Shown here one piece after another: positions 22,896 to 34,800 of a DNA stretch of 64,000 nt. The notes under the pieces were generated by a model. The model did no database searches, was not told the DNA's origin, and worked only from the letters and a program-made list of their open reading frames with translations. Source of the DNA: Cyprinodon diabolis (taxonomy: Eukaryota > Chordata > Actinopteri > Cyprinodontiformes > Cyprinodontidae); NCBI GenBank assembly GCA_030533445.1, contig CM060075.1, positions 33,619,196 to 33,683,195 of the forward strand, given 5' to 3'. The position numbers and the translations under genes are program-made. Each line of letters starts with the position of its first letter. The first letter of the stretch is position 1.

Positions 22896-25800
22896 TTTCA
22901 CCATGTGTTTACGTCTGCTCTTTACCCCATTTACTCATTTTTTAATAATTCAAAAACAACCTCAAGCAAGCAAATTTAACCAAAGCTTCTGGTAAAATTT
23001 GGTTGATAGGAATTTTGACTTTGAAGCTGTTCTAATGCGATATTGAAAAAAAAAACAAGCAAAGCAGAAAGAAATATAGGGTTGTGAACACTCTCACTTA
23101 CCTTGCAAGCAAGATGAATTGTCAAGAGATTGTCAATTCACAAACTCCCAAAAATACATCTTGCCAGGGGCCAGCTAATACATTTGTGTTTATAATGTTT
23201 TGGACCAATAAAATGAAGAGACATGTATGATGTCAACCAGTGGCTGAAGTAAAACAAATATGGCTGCACTGGTTTTAGCTCGAATGACATTTGGAAAATG
23301 GCCAAAAGGATGCGATTTTTACCTTGTCAATGGGAACATAGCCATGTGTTCCCTCCGACCGGATTATTTTTGCAAACATTTTCTACAGGAGACTTTCCAG
23401 ATCAATGCATGTAGTTACATTTTACACAGTATCACAACACCATGAATACAAAGAGTAAAATTATTATTATAGTTAATGAGTAAATCTGTTGTTTTTTTTA
23501 ATACAAACATATTTATAGAGATTCATACAAGCATGTTTGATAGCAGTTTGTGATAGTGCTTTAAACTTAAGGAGATAAAGTAGGCCAGGGTTGGCAGAAA
23601 ACTGATAGATGCCAAAAACACCTTATGGTGTTATACTGATCAAAATAAAGAAACAGGAAAATGAACACACACAACATCTATATGTATATTTTCCAAATAA
23701 ATCAGTGACGATAGACCGGATTTTTATTAGGGTCCTTGCTTATAAAGCCACATGCATATTATACATTAGTGCAGTTTAAATGAATGTTTGGTTCTACATC
23801 AATATATACATAAAATGGTTGAGCAATGTTCTATATCCTTAGAGAAGACCCCTAACTGAATGCAGAGACCCCCCCCCCCCCCCCCCACCCCACCCCCCCC
23901 CTTTAAAACCAGCATTCTTTGTTAGTCCTCTTTATTTATAGCTTATTTTTGCAAAGTTTTTTGCTTCATTTAAGTATTTAATTTTTGGTTAATATACCAG
24001 CGTTAAAATGTCAAACTAGGATATTCTACATGATGGTATCACTGCTGCCATCTGGTGGGTGTGGCCAATGATTGGCTACAGGTAGCTACCCCTGGCTACC
24101 TCTGTAGATCTGCCCCTGAACTTAAACAAACTAAAAGTGTTTTTTTGCAAAGTCACAACTACTGCTCTCAATACTGAATTTAAAAGAGATGGTTTGAAAA
24201 TGTGTTATGCCTTTGAGTCCATGTCCTCTTTGACAGCCACGCTTATAACATGTCAATTTTGCCCATTGTACCCTACCTACTTGTCAGTTAAAAATGTTAA
24301 AACTGAGGGGTGGTTAGAGAAGATAAAGGGAAAAGGGGAATGGTGGAGATTGTACAACCTGCTGTTTAGCCATGCCAGGCTGAGACCACCCACCAGGCTG
24401 ATCGAGGCCGAGGCCCTGCATCATGTCAGACATGAAGACAGACACCCAACTGAGTCATCTGGTTGCATGGGGAGGGGAGTGACGGCACAGATGGACTGCC
24501 ATCAAGCATGCAAATGCACACACAAAAACACATCAGAAAGAACGCGACAAACCAACACTGTAAATCTGGTGTTTAGAGAAGATTTATGCTTCCATGTTTG
24601 ATCATGGATGAAGCAAGGCAATTCAAACACACACATATTCACCTGGACTTTTAAAAATTACAGACCTGCTCACCTTCTATCTTAAATAATCTGGAGAGAA
24701 GTACAACATACACCATATTGCAGATTTATGCAATTATTTTTTTTTTCATAAAAGCCAATGCGTTGTGGAAATATCAACGGACTACACGTTTTTTTTTTTT
24801 TTTTGCTCAGATCAGTTTCTTTCCATGTTTGACAGACATTAACTTACCTGTAAGATTTAACTAACAACTGATTAGATGATCAGCTGAACTCAATAGACAA
24901 GTGCAAGTCTGTGGGAGAATAAGCCAAAATGCATTAAAGTTGGTAATGAAAAGTTATGTCTTTTCAGCAAATAAAGATTTATGAACTGTTAGTTGTGCAT
25001 GAGAGGAGCTTTTTTGAGAGGTCTCTAGATGCGATGCAAGACAGGCCACTAAAGAAGAACATATCTACCTTCATATCTACAACTATAAACACCTACAACA
25101 ACTGCTTAAAAGTGTTTTTTGAAATTAATTAAATTTAATTTAATATGTATGAAAATACTTTCATCTGTCCTTTTCACCATTTGAAGTGTAGGCAAATAAT
25201 TGCTTAAAAATATGTTTACTTTGGGAAGAAATGTTAATTTTACAAACATCCAAATACATTTAAAACATCTAAAGCTGGGTTAACCCTGAATGCTAAACCT
25301 GCAAGGATTTTACCTGTATCATTTGCTTTTGCTCACCTTGAAATTCGCCAGGCCAGTGAAAGCATTTTGCACGGCAGACAAATTCACCCGATGGGCGAAA
25401 GGCTCCTACGTCATGGAGTCTGCAGTCTTTGGTGTCAACTCATCATGCTAGAGATGGATTTAAAAAGTGACTGGTAGTGTTTTTTACTCCTCTTTGTGTG
25501 TGCGCTGTTTGCCAATACAGCTCTAGGAATTTGTGTCCCAAGCTAGATAATAGCCCAACAGATTTTCTTTCAGAAGTTATAAGAAGTTATTATAGTTGTT
25601 GCCATAAGTTTTTCACTTGATTCTTATATATACTTTACTGTAAATGATTAAGAGAATAAACTTTTATACAACAGACATGGAGACGGCCACAGAGGTGAGA
25701 AAGGGAGATGGGATAAAAATGAAGGATAGATAGAAAGTGATAAAGAAAGAAATGAGGGAGGAGAAAGGAGTGAAAAAAACACAGCAAAAATAAATAGCAC

Positions 25801-25920
25801 AGATCTACAGAAACTCCTAAAGTCTGCTTGTTCACCTGCATGAGATGAGAATGAAAGAAAACAGAACCAAACAATAGCAAAAACAAAAGACAAACATAAA
25901 TGTTCTTACAATCTCAAATG
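22896..25920. other. Unassigned DNA
   Basis: There is a 154-codon plus-strand frame at 24137-24601 with no recognisable domain. I regard it as probably chance. No RNA gene or identifiable element is seen apart from the C run listed separately. Confidence 0.35.
23869..23901. repeat. Poly-C microsatellite
   Basis: This is a run of cytosines broken by only two adenines, 33 bases in all. Confidence 0.95.
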
Positions 25921-26034
25921 CACTCACATCAGGGTCTACCCGGGCATTCACCCACAGACTACTGGAGATAGGCACCAGCCCCCATGACCCAAAACTGTTG
26001 GATGGAAGGATAGATAGATAGATAATTTTCTCCA
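25921..26034 (-). repeat. Dispersed repeat family B, copy 1
   Basis: On the minus strand this reads GGGGGCTGGTGCCTATCTCC followed by GTGGGTGAATGCC and CGGGTAGACCCTGA. The same order is found on the plus strand across 30050-31030 and, more weakly, at 35910-36090. A short GATA run lies at one edge. Confidence 0.6.
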
Positions 26035-26094
26035 CATGAGAAATTAATGTTACCAAAAGAATCTTAAATTAGAAGAAAATTTAAAACACATAGT

Positions 26095-27095
26095 TTCAAT
26101 TCAATTCAGTTTATTTATATAGCCCCAATCCACAACTGTTGGGATTTGGAGCTGTACCACCTTCCTCCAGCAGAGTGCGCCGTGGGTCTCCTGGAACTGG
26201 AGCTTTCCAGCACACCTGAGACGCATCTACTCATCAGGAGACCTCTCCTTTATAACCAGCTGCCAGACCTTCCTTCGACGCCGCAGTGTTGACCTTAGTT
26301 TGGTTAGCAACCTGAGCCTCTGAAACTGAAAGAATCTAGTTGTCTCTGTTGAGAGATCAGATTCTAACTCTTCTGTTTTTGCCTCACAGGAAACCTGTCT
26401 CTAGCCTGAAGCTCTGGGTGAGCTTAACCTGCCAATCTGCCCTGGTGAACCAAACTGGAAGACTCCTATATGGATTCCCCTGCTGCTCTTGGTGAAGAGC
26501 TGGAAACACAGATCAAGGTCTGCCATTTAAAGTCAAAAGTTAGACACTGCAGCTGCTTGTGTACTCTGCTGAACCAACAGTCTCTGAACCCAACAGTTCC
26601 CTCTCTCTCAAAGAGAAGCCTGGACTCAGTCAAGATAGAATCTGAATAATCAAGAACTCATAACTCATCTGCCTGCTCCACTAACCAAACTATCATCTCT
26701 GCAGACTTCAGTGAACCTGCCCGGACCAGTTCCAGAACCAGTACATTATCTTGTGTTGTTGAAACTTTCAATAAACTCTGTTAAACCTTTACCCAGCCTA
26801 CGTTGTGTTCTGCATGTGGGCTAAAAACCTTAAACCCATCATGACAACAACACATGCCATCTGAAGGCACTTTACAGTTCACCAGATCATACAGTCAAAT
26901 TGATTCAAAGTTTTCTATCTAAGAAAAAAATAGTTGATTGCATCGACTCTTTGACTCGAAGGCAATCCCTCACACTAAGCATGCTTGTAGCGACAGTGGA
27001 GAGGGGAAACTCCCTTTTAACAGGAAGAAACCTCCAGCAGAACTAGGCTCAGTGTGAGCGGCCATCTGCCGAGCCAGCTCCCATGACAGAGGATG
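26095..27095 (+). repeat. Dispersed repeat family A, copy 3, split by a solo LTR
   Basis: The family opening (ttcaattcaattcagtttat) ends at 26136 and resumes at 26852 with acatgccatctgaaggcact. It continues through cttttaacaggaagaaacct and aggctcagtgtgagcgg. The break holds the solo LTR at 26137-26846. Confidence 0.75.
26137..26846 (+). mobile_element. Solo LTR, 710 bp
   Basis: The unit starts TGTTGGGATT and ends ATCATGACA, the TG...CA form of an LTR. It is flanked by acaac at 26132-26136 and 26847-26851. An AATAAA signal lies in its 3' part at about 26770. No internal retrotransposon sequence is present, so this is the usual product of LTR-LTR recombination. The 5-bp duplication fits a Ty3/gypsy or BEL-type integrase. 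A partial inverted relative lies at 54961. Confidence 0.85.
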
Positions 27096-30010
27096 AAGAG
27101 AGCACATCCAGCCAGTCACAGTCAGAGAAACAGGACTATACTGAAAAAACAGGCCGATCTCCAATATCAAAGGTGTTGATGGCAGCAGCACAGCTGATAA
27201 TTCTCTCCAGGATGGTGTCACAGCCAAACAGGAACAGACAAGGCAAAACTACATAGTACTTAAAAAACACTTCCATTTGTGATTGTAAAAGCAAACGTTC
27301 AGCAAGAGGTCTTGTTTCATTGCAGCAGGAATGAAGGGCCTCCTGTATCTCTGCTCTTTATCACAGAGGTATATATCTTTTGCTTTCTCTGAGCTATGTT
27401 TCATGTGCAGAAGGTGCTGTTGTTGAGGATAGCTGGTATCACGCAGCTAATCGTTTTTTCAAAACTCTCCCAGAGGGATTTGCCCCCAACCCATCACAAA
27501 CACACACTTTTTATATCAGCTTATCAAGCCTGCTACAATCTCTGACATTAATTCTATTTCTTCAACAAACAACAACAGAGAATACAGCATAGGTCATAAC
27601 CAATTGATTGAAAATGTGCAGAAACTGACAGCAGGACTCAATGTTCCCTCCAAGAATAGATGATCTGCCTTTTGTTCTGACCAATCGATGAGAAAGACTT
27701 TCTTCTTGTGCTTTTTTCTCTTTACTAATACAAAAACAATCTGTTGAATGATTTTAATTTGTCTATTTTGGAAATGTTTGAAAGCAAAACCATGCCAAAT
27801 GAATGTCTAAATTCCCTTAATTTGACCAATTTTTGACCAAATTTTGGAAAATGTATGATTTTCTGGATGTTGCCTGTCCTCATGTTTGATAATTTTGCAG
27901 TAAACACATGCATAGATGCCAGGAGGACCTATACGTGTGCATGATGGTCCAGTCAGAATGGACCACCATGCGCAGTTTGCACAAATATACAGTCTCTCAG
28001 GAAGATTTTGTTGCATTGATTCTGCCTTTATTGGTTGGGGAAAGGGGAAAGTGACGAACGCTGTAAAGCAATCTGCACATTTGTAGTTGTTTTTTATTGC
28101 AGCGTTTTTGCCAACCTGCTCAAAGTCATTTAACTATTTGTAAGTGGACATATAATTAGAAAAGTTATAGAAATATTCTATGATGGTTAAAAAGTTACTT
28201 ATATGAGTTTAAACTATCTTGCTACTGAAATGTACTATATACGTATACTTACCTTGTATTTTCCTGGTGGTTACTTAAATTAGAATGGATACTATAATAT
28301 TTCTAGCAATGGTTTCTGCACACAGAGTTCAAACTCAAACACACATGAAACCCTGCACTGAAACGATAAAGCCCTCAAGTTTCGAGCTGTGACAATTTTA
28401 TTACATACTGCTTCATAAGCTTGTTAATGAAGCTACTCAACATGTTTTACTTCAGTCAGAATATGAATATGACAATAAAATATGCAGATACGGTTAGATT
28501 ATGTCTGTAGGATTTTGGGACCATTTCTCTGAGAGTCTGTAAAGGATTTGATTCTAACAAATGGGCAGAATGTGAGGCTCATTTTTTGGCCAAGTATGCC
28601 TGAAGAGCCTCCAAGAGATTAAAGCATTCACTGTGGTCTGCCAGGGTCTTGAGAGGAGCTCATGTCCTTGTGTGTCCTGTTTTCATGTCTGAACCAGACA
28701 GCCGGGCTCTCTGAGTGTGCCGTGGCTTGGAGAAAGTCACACCATCCATGCTGGAGTCCAGCTTGATCCTGCTGATGTGAATAGTTCTGCTCAGCCCATG
28801 CTAAAAATTGTCATGTGCTTTGTCTTTCTGAACTATTGATTTTATGATTTTTTTTTATGTCAACAGCAAAAAATCCATTAACTGATCAATGAAGTAATAT
28901 GTGAGATTCAGATTTATAAAACATCACAATGAAGAGATTTGGAAGGTTTGTGTTGAAGTTAGATCAATGGAGCTGGCTGACCTTTATGTGTAAAGCTAAT
29001 AAAAACGACAAAGAAGACAGAAACATCTAGCAGTTAAATACCTACCCTGTAGAGATGCTTCTCATTTTCTTCTTGTCCATCAGCGGTTAATGGGATAAAG
29101 AAAATAAAACAAAATAAATGAGGCTTGTTAAAGTTAACAAGAAGTAATTGCAAAATACTGTAGGGAAACTTTTAAGCACCAAGATGAAGGCTCATTTTAA
29201 ATACCGCCAATTTGCAGCCCCTCGCACTTGTTCCTTCACCTCGGGTCAACATTAAGAACATTATCATGGGCCTTTTGTTGTCCACATGTCAATTAGCAAT
29301 TCATATACACACATAGATTATGCTGTTCAAATCAAGACTACAAGCCCCTGAAAAAGAACAAAAAATAAATAAAAGTTACACAAATGTAAAAGACTAAAGC
29401 TCTTCATTATAAAGACAAAAACGTATGGATGTGCATACATTTGGTTTTGTAACACAGAGTAGATGGGAAGAAATAATATATATCTTTGTTGATTTCTGTG
29501 TGGTGATCCGTGCTTGGACACATGGTATTGTGGGATTCCTTATAGCTCCTCAGTACCAGAAATGTTGCAAGGTCGCTATGCTATATGAAAGGAAACATAG
29601 AGGCTCCTCTTCCTGCTTCCTTCCTCACAGCTAGCACTCTTTAGACAGCACTTATTATTGTGACCGCTGATGCACTTCCACTTGATGTAATGGTGTGTTC
29701 ACATTGGACACATTAGGGGTGTCTGGATTACATGCAATGTCTGCAGTGGATGGCATTTGATTTGGACAGATTTGAGCAGTGAGTCCAGCAGTGTTTCCAG
29801 TTCCAGAGAAATTCAGATTTGTGGCATAAAGATTGATTTTTATCATCGACTGGAAGGACCAAGAAGAATCTTGAAGAAAAAAAACATTCAAGGATAAGCA
29901 AATGTTTTCGGTCTTTGCCTAAACTGTAATTTACAGCGAGAGGTGGGTGGAGTACCAAAAAAAAAAAAAAATTTAAAGTAAAGTAAAGGTAAGGCAAGGG
30001 AGCTTTTTTT
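27096..30010. other. Unassigned DNA
   Basis: No gene is recognised. Only the short duplicated segment at 27482-27597 has a partner elsewhere in the window. Frames of 60-115 codons around 29655-30075 have no domain and partly cover A/T runs. Confidence 0.35.
27482..27597 (+). repeat. Short dispersed segment, copy 1
   Basis: It is closely similar to 33688-33793, sharing the words ttctatttcttcaacaaaca, gaatacagca and ataggtcat. The two differ by an internal gap. The class is unknown. Confidence 0.8.
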
Positions 30011-30069
30011 TTTCCATTAATCCATTTTCTGTCTTGCTTATCCCTGCTGGGGTCATGAGGGGTGCTGGT
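30011..30069 (+). repeat. Dispersed repeat family B, copy 2, left part
   Basis: This reads ccattttctgtcttgcttat, then ccctgctgggg, then gggtgctggt, and breaks off at 30069. The continuation ctggtgcctatctcc starts at 30941. The interruption is the inverted-repeat element at 30070-30940. Confidence 0.75.
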
Positions 30070-30940
30070 TATCACTACCTGATCCGTCCCGGAAAAATGA
30101 TCTGTACCATGACCTCATTTGCGCATGCCCAACCAGATAAACATCCGGGTCGCCCTTGATTTTATTTAGTAAAAATGACCTAACCTACGTTTTTCCCTCC
30201 CCAAAAATAGTGAGCATACTAAACTATAATATGTTAAAGGTTTTCTTTCGTGTTAACATTATAGTATATAGTGCATGACCTAAAGAAAGAAATAACTAAA
30301 ATGCAGAGAAACATGTTTTATTCATATTTTGCCGAACTGCTCTGAGCATGTCGGATGACGACGTCAGACAAGCACTTTAATGGAGAAAATGTAAAAAGAA
30401 TCAAAATTGTTTCAGAAAAAGTCATAAAACATTTTTTTAAGATGTGTATGTGGCATTCTTTAGTGAGTTAAGGATAGAAATAGGGCGACAGTGGCGTTGG
30501 ATGTAGGAGTTTGCCCTGAAATCGAAGGATTGACGGTTCAAGCCCCGACTCTGACTTTCAGTGTCGTTGTGTCCTTGGGCAAGACACTTCACCTGCATTG
30601 TCTACTGATGGTGGTCAGAGGGCCCGGTGGCACCAGTGTACGGCAGCCCCGCTTCTGTCAGTGAGCCCCAGGGTAGCTGTGGCTTCAATGTAGCTTGCCA
30701 CCATCATTGTGTGAGTATGTGCATGAATGGGTGAATGAATGTAGTGTAAGGCGCTTTGGTCAAGTCTCCTGACTTGAATAAAGGCGCTATATAAGTACAT
30801 GCCATTTACCCATTTACCAAATAAGTGATTATAGTACCATAATTACATTATTAATGGTAACACGTGTGTATATCTGGTTGCACATGTGCAAATGAGCCAA
30901 TGATATGGATGAAGTTTCTGGGATGGATCGGGTAGGGATA
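30070..30940. mobile_element. Inverted-repeat DNA transposon, non-autonomous, 871 bp
   Basis: The left end (tatcactacctgatccgtcc) and the reverse complement of the right end (TATCCCTACCCGATCCATCC) form an imperfect terminal inverted repeat. Weaker similarity extends to about 60 bp (cctcatttgcgcatg against CTCATTTGCACATG). The 5-bp sequence ctggt flanks both sides (30065-30069 and 30941-30945), and removing one copy restores the family B repeat. There is no transposase frame. The superfamily is uncertain because a 5-bp duplication does not match a common class. A SINE lies inside at 30483-30818. Confidence 0.85.
30483..30818 (+). mobile_element. tRNA-derived SINE inside the 871-bp element
   Basis: The head has a tRNA-like A region (gcgacagtggcg) and an exact B box (ggttcaagcc at 30535-30544). 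The body carries ccttgggcaagacacttcac, and the tail ends ctatataagtacatgccatt. The same body occurs in a second copy at 59240-59491. Minus-strand frames here are shadows. Confidence 0.85.
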
Positions 30941-31035
30941 CTGGTGCCTATCTCCAGTTATCAATGGATGAGAGGCGGGGTAAACCCTGGACAGGTCGCC
31001 AGCCTATCACAGGGCCACACAGAGGCAAACAGCAC
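30941..31035 (+). repeat. Dispersed repeat family B, copy 2, right part
   Basis: It continues the copy broken at 30069 with ctggtgcctatctccag, gagaggcggggtaaaccctg and gacaggtcgccag. Confidence 0.75.
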
Positions 31036-31039
31036 AAAC

Positions 31040-31540
31040 GGGAAGTTTATTTGAATAGTAAATTCAGTACAAAGACAATTCAAAGAGATTTACGTGTATA
31101 AAACGTGCAATAGAAACCGGCTAAAAGCAAAATAAAAGCAAGTAAACATAAAAACAATGTATGCTAAAAACCAGTTGTAAAGCAATTAGAAAATAGTTGG
31201 ACCACAAACTTAAACTAATAATACCTTAGTTAAAAGGTTAACAGTCAAAGGCAGTTCTAAATAAATGGGTTTTTAACTTTGATTTAAAAGAACTAAGTTT
31301 TTTTCAGATAAGCGAAGAATAGGAACTAAATGATTTATATGATTTATTTATAGGGATTTATATACTAAAGGAAAAATTTTAAAGTCAGTCCAATGAGCTA
31401 CAGGGAGTCAGTGTAAAGACTTCGGAAGCTGACGTTCTCTATTTTCTTAGTTATAGTGAAGTTGCAGGTAGTAACGTTTTGGATCACATGCAGCTCTCTG
31501 AAGGACTTTTTAGGTAAACCTATAACAACAGTATTGCATT
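31040..31540 (+). repeat. Old dispersed repeat, unknown class
   Basis: It opens with a tttatttgaatag block and gacaattcaaagagattta. Later come gagctacagggagtcagtgt and a ttttggatcacatgcagct block. The same theme (gggagccagtgt, then a cagcgctgttctg block) recurs at 63300-63490 and near 44830-44960. The copy is heavily diverged. Confidence 0.45.
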
Positions 31541-32842
31541 ATTAATTAATAAATTATAAATTTTATTAAAAAAAGTATAAGTCAGTATCTAAAATTTGTA
31601 GGACATCGGCCCTTGAAGGCTGGTGCTTGAGACAGTTGTAATACATATCTACAGCAAAACGATTGAAATGCATAAATATAAATATGTAACCAAAGCAATA
31701 AGGGTGTAACTAATGCAGTGCAAGAAAAATTTAATCCTGCATGTCTTAAAGGTCTTAAGACAACCATGAAATGAATTTATAACTTGGCCTTTCTCCTCTC
31801 ATGCCTCTAATCAGACATCGACCATCAATGCAAACATGTCTCATTTATATTCATAAATATTTTAAAACTGCTTCAGGTGTTTTCGTGTTTTATGCATGCC
31901 TCTGTTATTAATCACTGTATTTCAAAGAGGTGTCAGTGTATACTAAAGACCTGGAGTATTAGCTGCTCATCTTGAGTTTTAACATGTAGGGGGAGAAGGT
32001 TTACGATGTTGATTAACCTCCTGGTTTACATTTATTAGGTGTGAAGGAAGTCAAATAAACAAACATGGGTGTTAAATGAGCCAATTTATAACAGGCTTTT
32101 TAGATTTTTAATCCAAAAATTCTAAAGAAACAAAGCTAATTATATACCTAACCTTGCATTTTAATAAGAACCTGTCTTTTTATTTAAAAACGTTGTCAAC
32201 TTTCTCTTGATGGTCAATAATTTTGAGGCAGAACATGGAAATATAACAGAAACTTACATACTGTGTTGAGGGATGCAAATTATTCAATCTATAATTAAAG
32301 TAGGAACCAAAATGTAATAAAAGAACTATACTATACTGTAGAAGCACTAATAGAACAAAACACAACAAGGATACAAAGTGAACTTAATTTGTGCAAGAAG
32401 CAAAGAGAAAACAAATTAGTTTCACTGATGGAAAAGTTATCGACTTGAATGTGAAACCCAAAGTGCTGAGACAGGATGCTGTGTTTACTCTCTGACTCTG
32501 CAGTTATTTACATACAGATCTATGTGGCAATGAGGCACATATTATGAATGTGTGCATTGGTTCTAATCCTCAGTGTTCACCTGAATTGTGTGTGTCTGGA
32601 CTTCAGGGTATAGATACCACCAAGGTCATAGGGAAAAACACTCTTTATTCTGGCCTGATCGATCCACTCATCACTTTGTCCTTACTTATGTCCTCTTTCA
32701 GGATCATTCACATGAGTGATGTAAAAATCTGTTGAAATCATAATGCAGTTTTAGTGCAAATTTACTTGTAGATTAGGTTTAAAATTATCCTTCTTACAAA
32801 CTTTCCATTATTTTTTTTAAGCAATTCCATTATTAGATATTA
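31541..32842. other. Unassigned AT-rich DNA
   Basis: Only short open frames are present. No element or gene is recognised. Confidence 0.4.
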
Positions 32843-33282
32843 CAGAGGTGAGTATTGGCATGAGTGTTGCGATTCGATACATGTCGCGATACTTGGGTCA
32901 CGATACAATATTATCACGATATTGCAGTATCACTATATATTGCCATATTTTCCCCAGCTATCAAAATCAAATGATAAGATAAAACAGCAAGTGATGTATA
33001 TTTTCATCAGAAAATATTGATTAGGTATTATTATCCATGTTGTTTTGGGTTTTCTTCCACCGTGACTGCCTCAAATACAGATTTGGTGCTGCACGCACAG
33101 TTAAAGGGCTCCACAGCGCTTTCTGCCAGAGTGGTGGTGCAGAGGTAACCCATTTTCCCATCATTGTTTTATGTAACCATTTTTTTTTTGTGAAAATCGA
33201 TACTAAGAAGTGAAAGATTGATATTGTATTGGGCAGCCGAATATCAGGATATATCGCCAAAACGATTATTTCCCACACCCCT
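32843..33282. mobile_element. hAT-type MITE, 440 bp
   Basis: The 8-bp sequence agatatta flanks both sides (32835-32842 and 33283-33290), the duplication size of hAT elements. Ends are CAGAGGTGAG at the left and, as reverse complement, AGGGGTGTGG at the right. The body has the repeated cgatacatgtcgcgatac / tatcgccaaaacg character of fish hAT-like MITEs. There is no transposase, and the 85-codon minus-strand frame inside is a shadow. Confidence 0.75.
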
Positions 33283-33290
33283 AGATATTA

Positions 33291-34396
33291 ATGTCTGACA
33301 GTGTATAGCTCTAAAGTACATTAGCTCCAAAATAAAATGAAATGACATAACATTTAGCCCCTCACCACAATTTCTCCTGTATTTGTTTATGATTTAAGTA
33401 TGTATTAAGTAAACTGATATGAAACCTCATTCAGATAATTAAAGTAGACAGATGCAAAGTAATGCATAAATGTACAGTGGAAGGAAAATAATGCAGCTCT
33501 TTCAGTTTTTTCTAAGTTGTACAACGAGCCCCTTTATTCTGCTACCCCTAAAGGAAATCCGGTTAATCAGTTTAATTGGACCAACATAGAATGTTTTCGC
33601 ATTAAATGCAAAACCAAATATGTGGATGAACATGAAATCCTTCTAATCTTAAAGGCAAACATGGCAGTGGCAGAATCAAGCTCTGCAGGCCCCCCACCCA
33701 TCATAAACACACACTTTTTTATCAGCTTATCTCTGACATTAATTCTATTTCTTCAACAAACAACACCAAGGAATACAGCATACATAGGTCATAGGTCCTA
33801 CAGGTTTCTTTTGCAGGGACAAGAACACTCTTCATAGTAAATCGGAAAATAAATGGACCCAAAAGGAGAATCCGAATCAAAGGCCTAGTCAAAGTCCATA
33901 CTGTAATCTGTAGATTTTATTCTATAATGTAACTGTTAGGAGGCTTTACTGTGGAAATGCAAAACTGATAAAGGCATAGCTCAAACAACCTGTCTAGAAC
34001 AAGGCTGCAGATAATCCTTGCAGTTCTCAACAACTGCTCCTCTGAATCCCTGATCAAGATAGATTACAGATCTTTTTTTTGGTCAGTCTCAAAAGCACAG
34101 TGATGTGTCAGCAGATCCAATATGTTTTAAAGAGTGGGATTGAATACAAGCATTGTGCTTTATTAGCAAGAGAGGCTGAATACAGACAGTCCACACTTCT
34201 AAGATTGGTATCTATAACAAAAGTTCAAAATTAGGTGTGGCTTTTCTTTCACTTTACAATGATCATACCTGCATTACTTTGTGCTGCTATGATCATTACA
34301 GGTTTTGGTTAAAAGGGAAAAAAAAGGGAAAAATTAAATGCTTATGAACATTTTTGCACAGCTCTGAAGTGGTCGCTATTGAACTTGCCAGGAAGA
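33291..34396. other. Unassigned DNA
   Basis: It contains the short duplicated segment at 33688-33793. No gene is recognised. Confidence 0.4.
33688..33793 (+). repeat. Short dispersed segment, copy 2
   Basis: This is the partner of 27482-27597. It lacks about 15 bases present in the first copy near the tcagcttat word. Confidence 0.8.
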
Positions 34397-34800
34397 TCTT
34401 AAAGGAATAGTACACCCAAAACATGATTAGCCTTCATTTTCTACTCACCCCCATGCTGAACAACACTCTGGAGTACTTTTTTGATACCTCAAATGCATCT
34501 GGAGATCTGGGAGGCTTCTTGCTGTCTGCTGACATTCAAATAATGGAGGTCTATGGTGCCAGAGGCAGAAAGGTCCTTAAAAGTCCACATAAAACGTGTC
34601 AATATTCCTCCATACTGCTCGTCCAATGTATTCCAAGTGTCCTGAGTTGGTAGCTTCCATAATTTACTCGAAACGAAGTCATTTAGAATGTTTTTAGAGC
34701 ATAAACAGTAGTGTATAGGATTTCCTAAAAGCGCGCGCCTGCGAGTTCACAAGCCTACGGAAACTGCGGCAGACCAAGCCAGATGAAAGTGCGCATCAAT
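34397..34800 (+). repeat. Probable dispersed repeat (TTAA-edge type)
   Basis: It begins ttaaaggaatagtacaccca, a start I recognise from common fish interspersed repeats, followed by ttttctactcacccccatg. The right end was not found and no duplication was established. The GC-rich block at 34730-34790 may belong to it. Confidence 0.45.

Noticed and set aside
24137..24601. 154-codon plus-strand frame
   Set aside because: No recognisable domain, no splice or promoter context, and the length is within reach of chance in a 64-kb window.
25635..26056. Overlapping Phe/Ser/Leu-rich minus-strand frames
   Set aside because: They reflect a GAAA-rich purine stretch and part of a dispersed repeat, with no conserved protein pattern.
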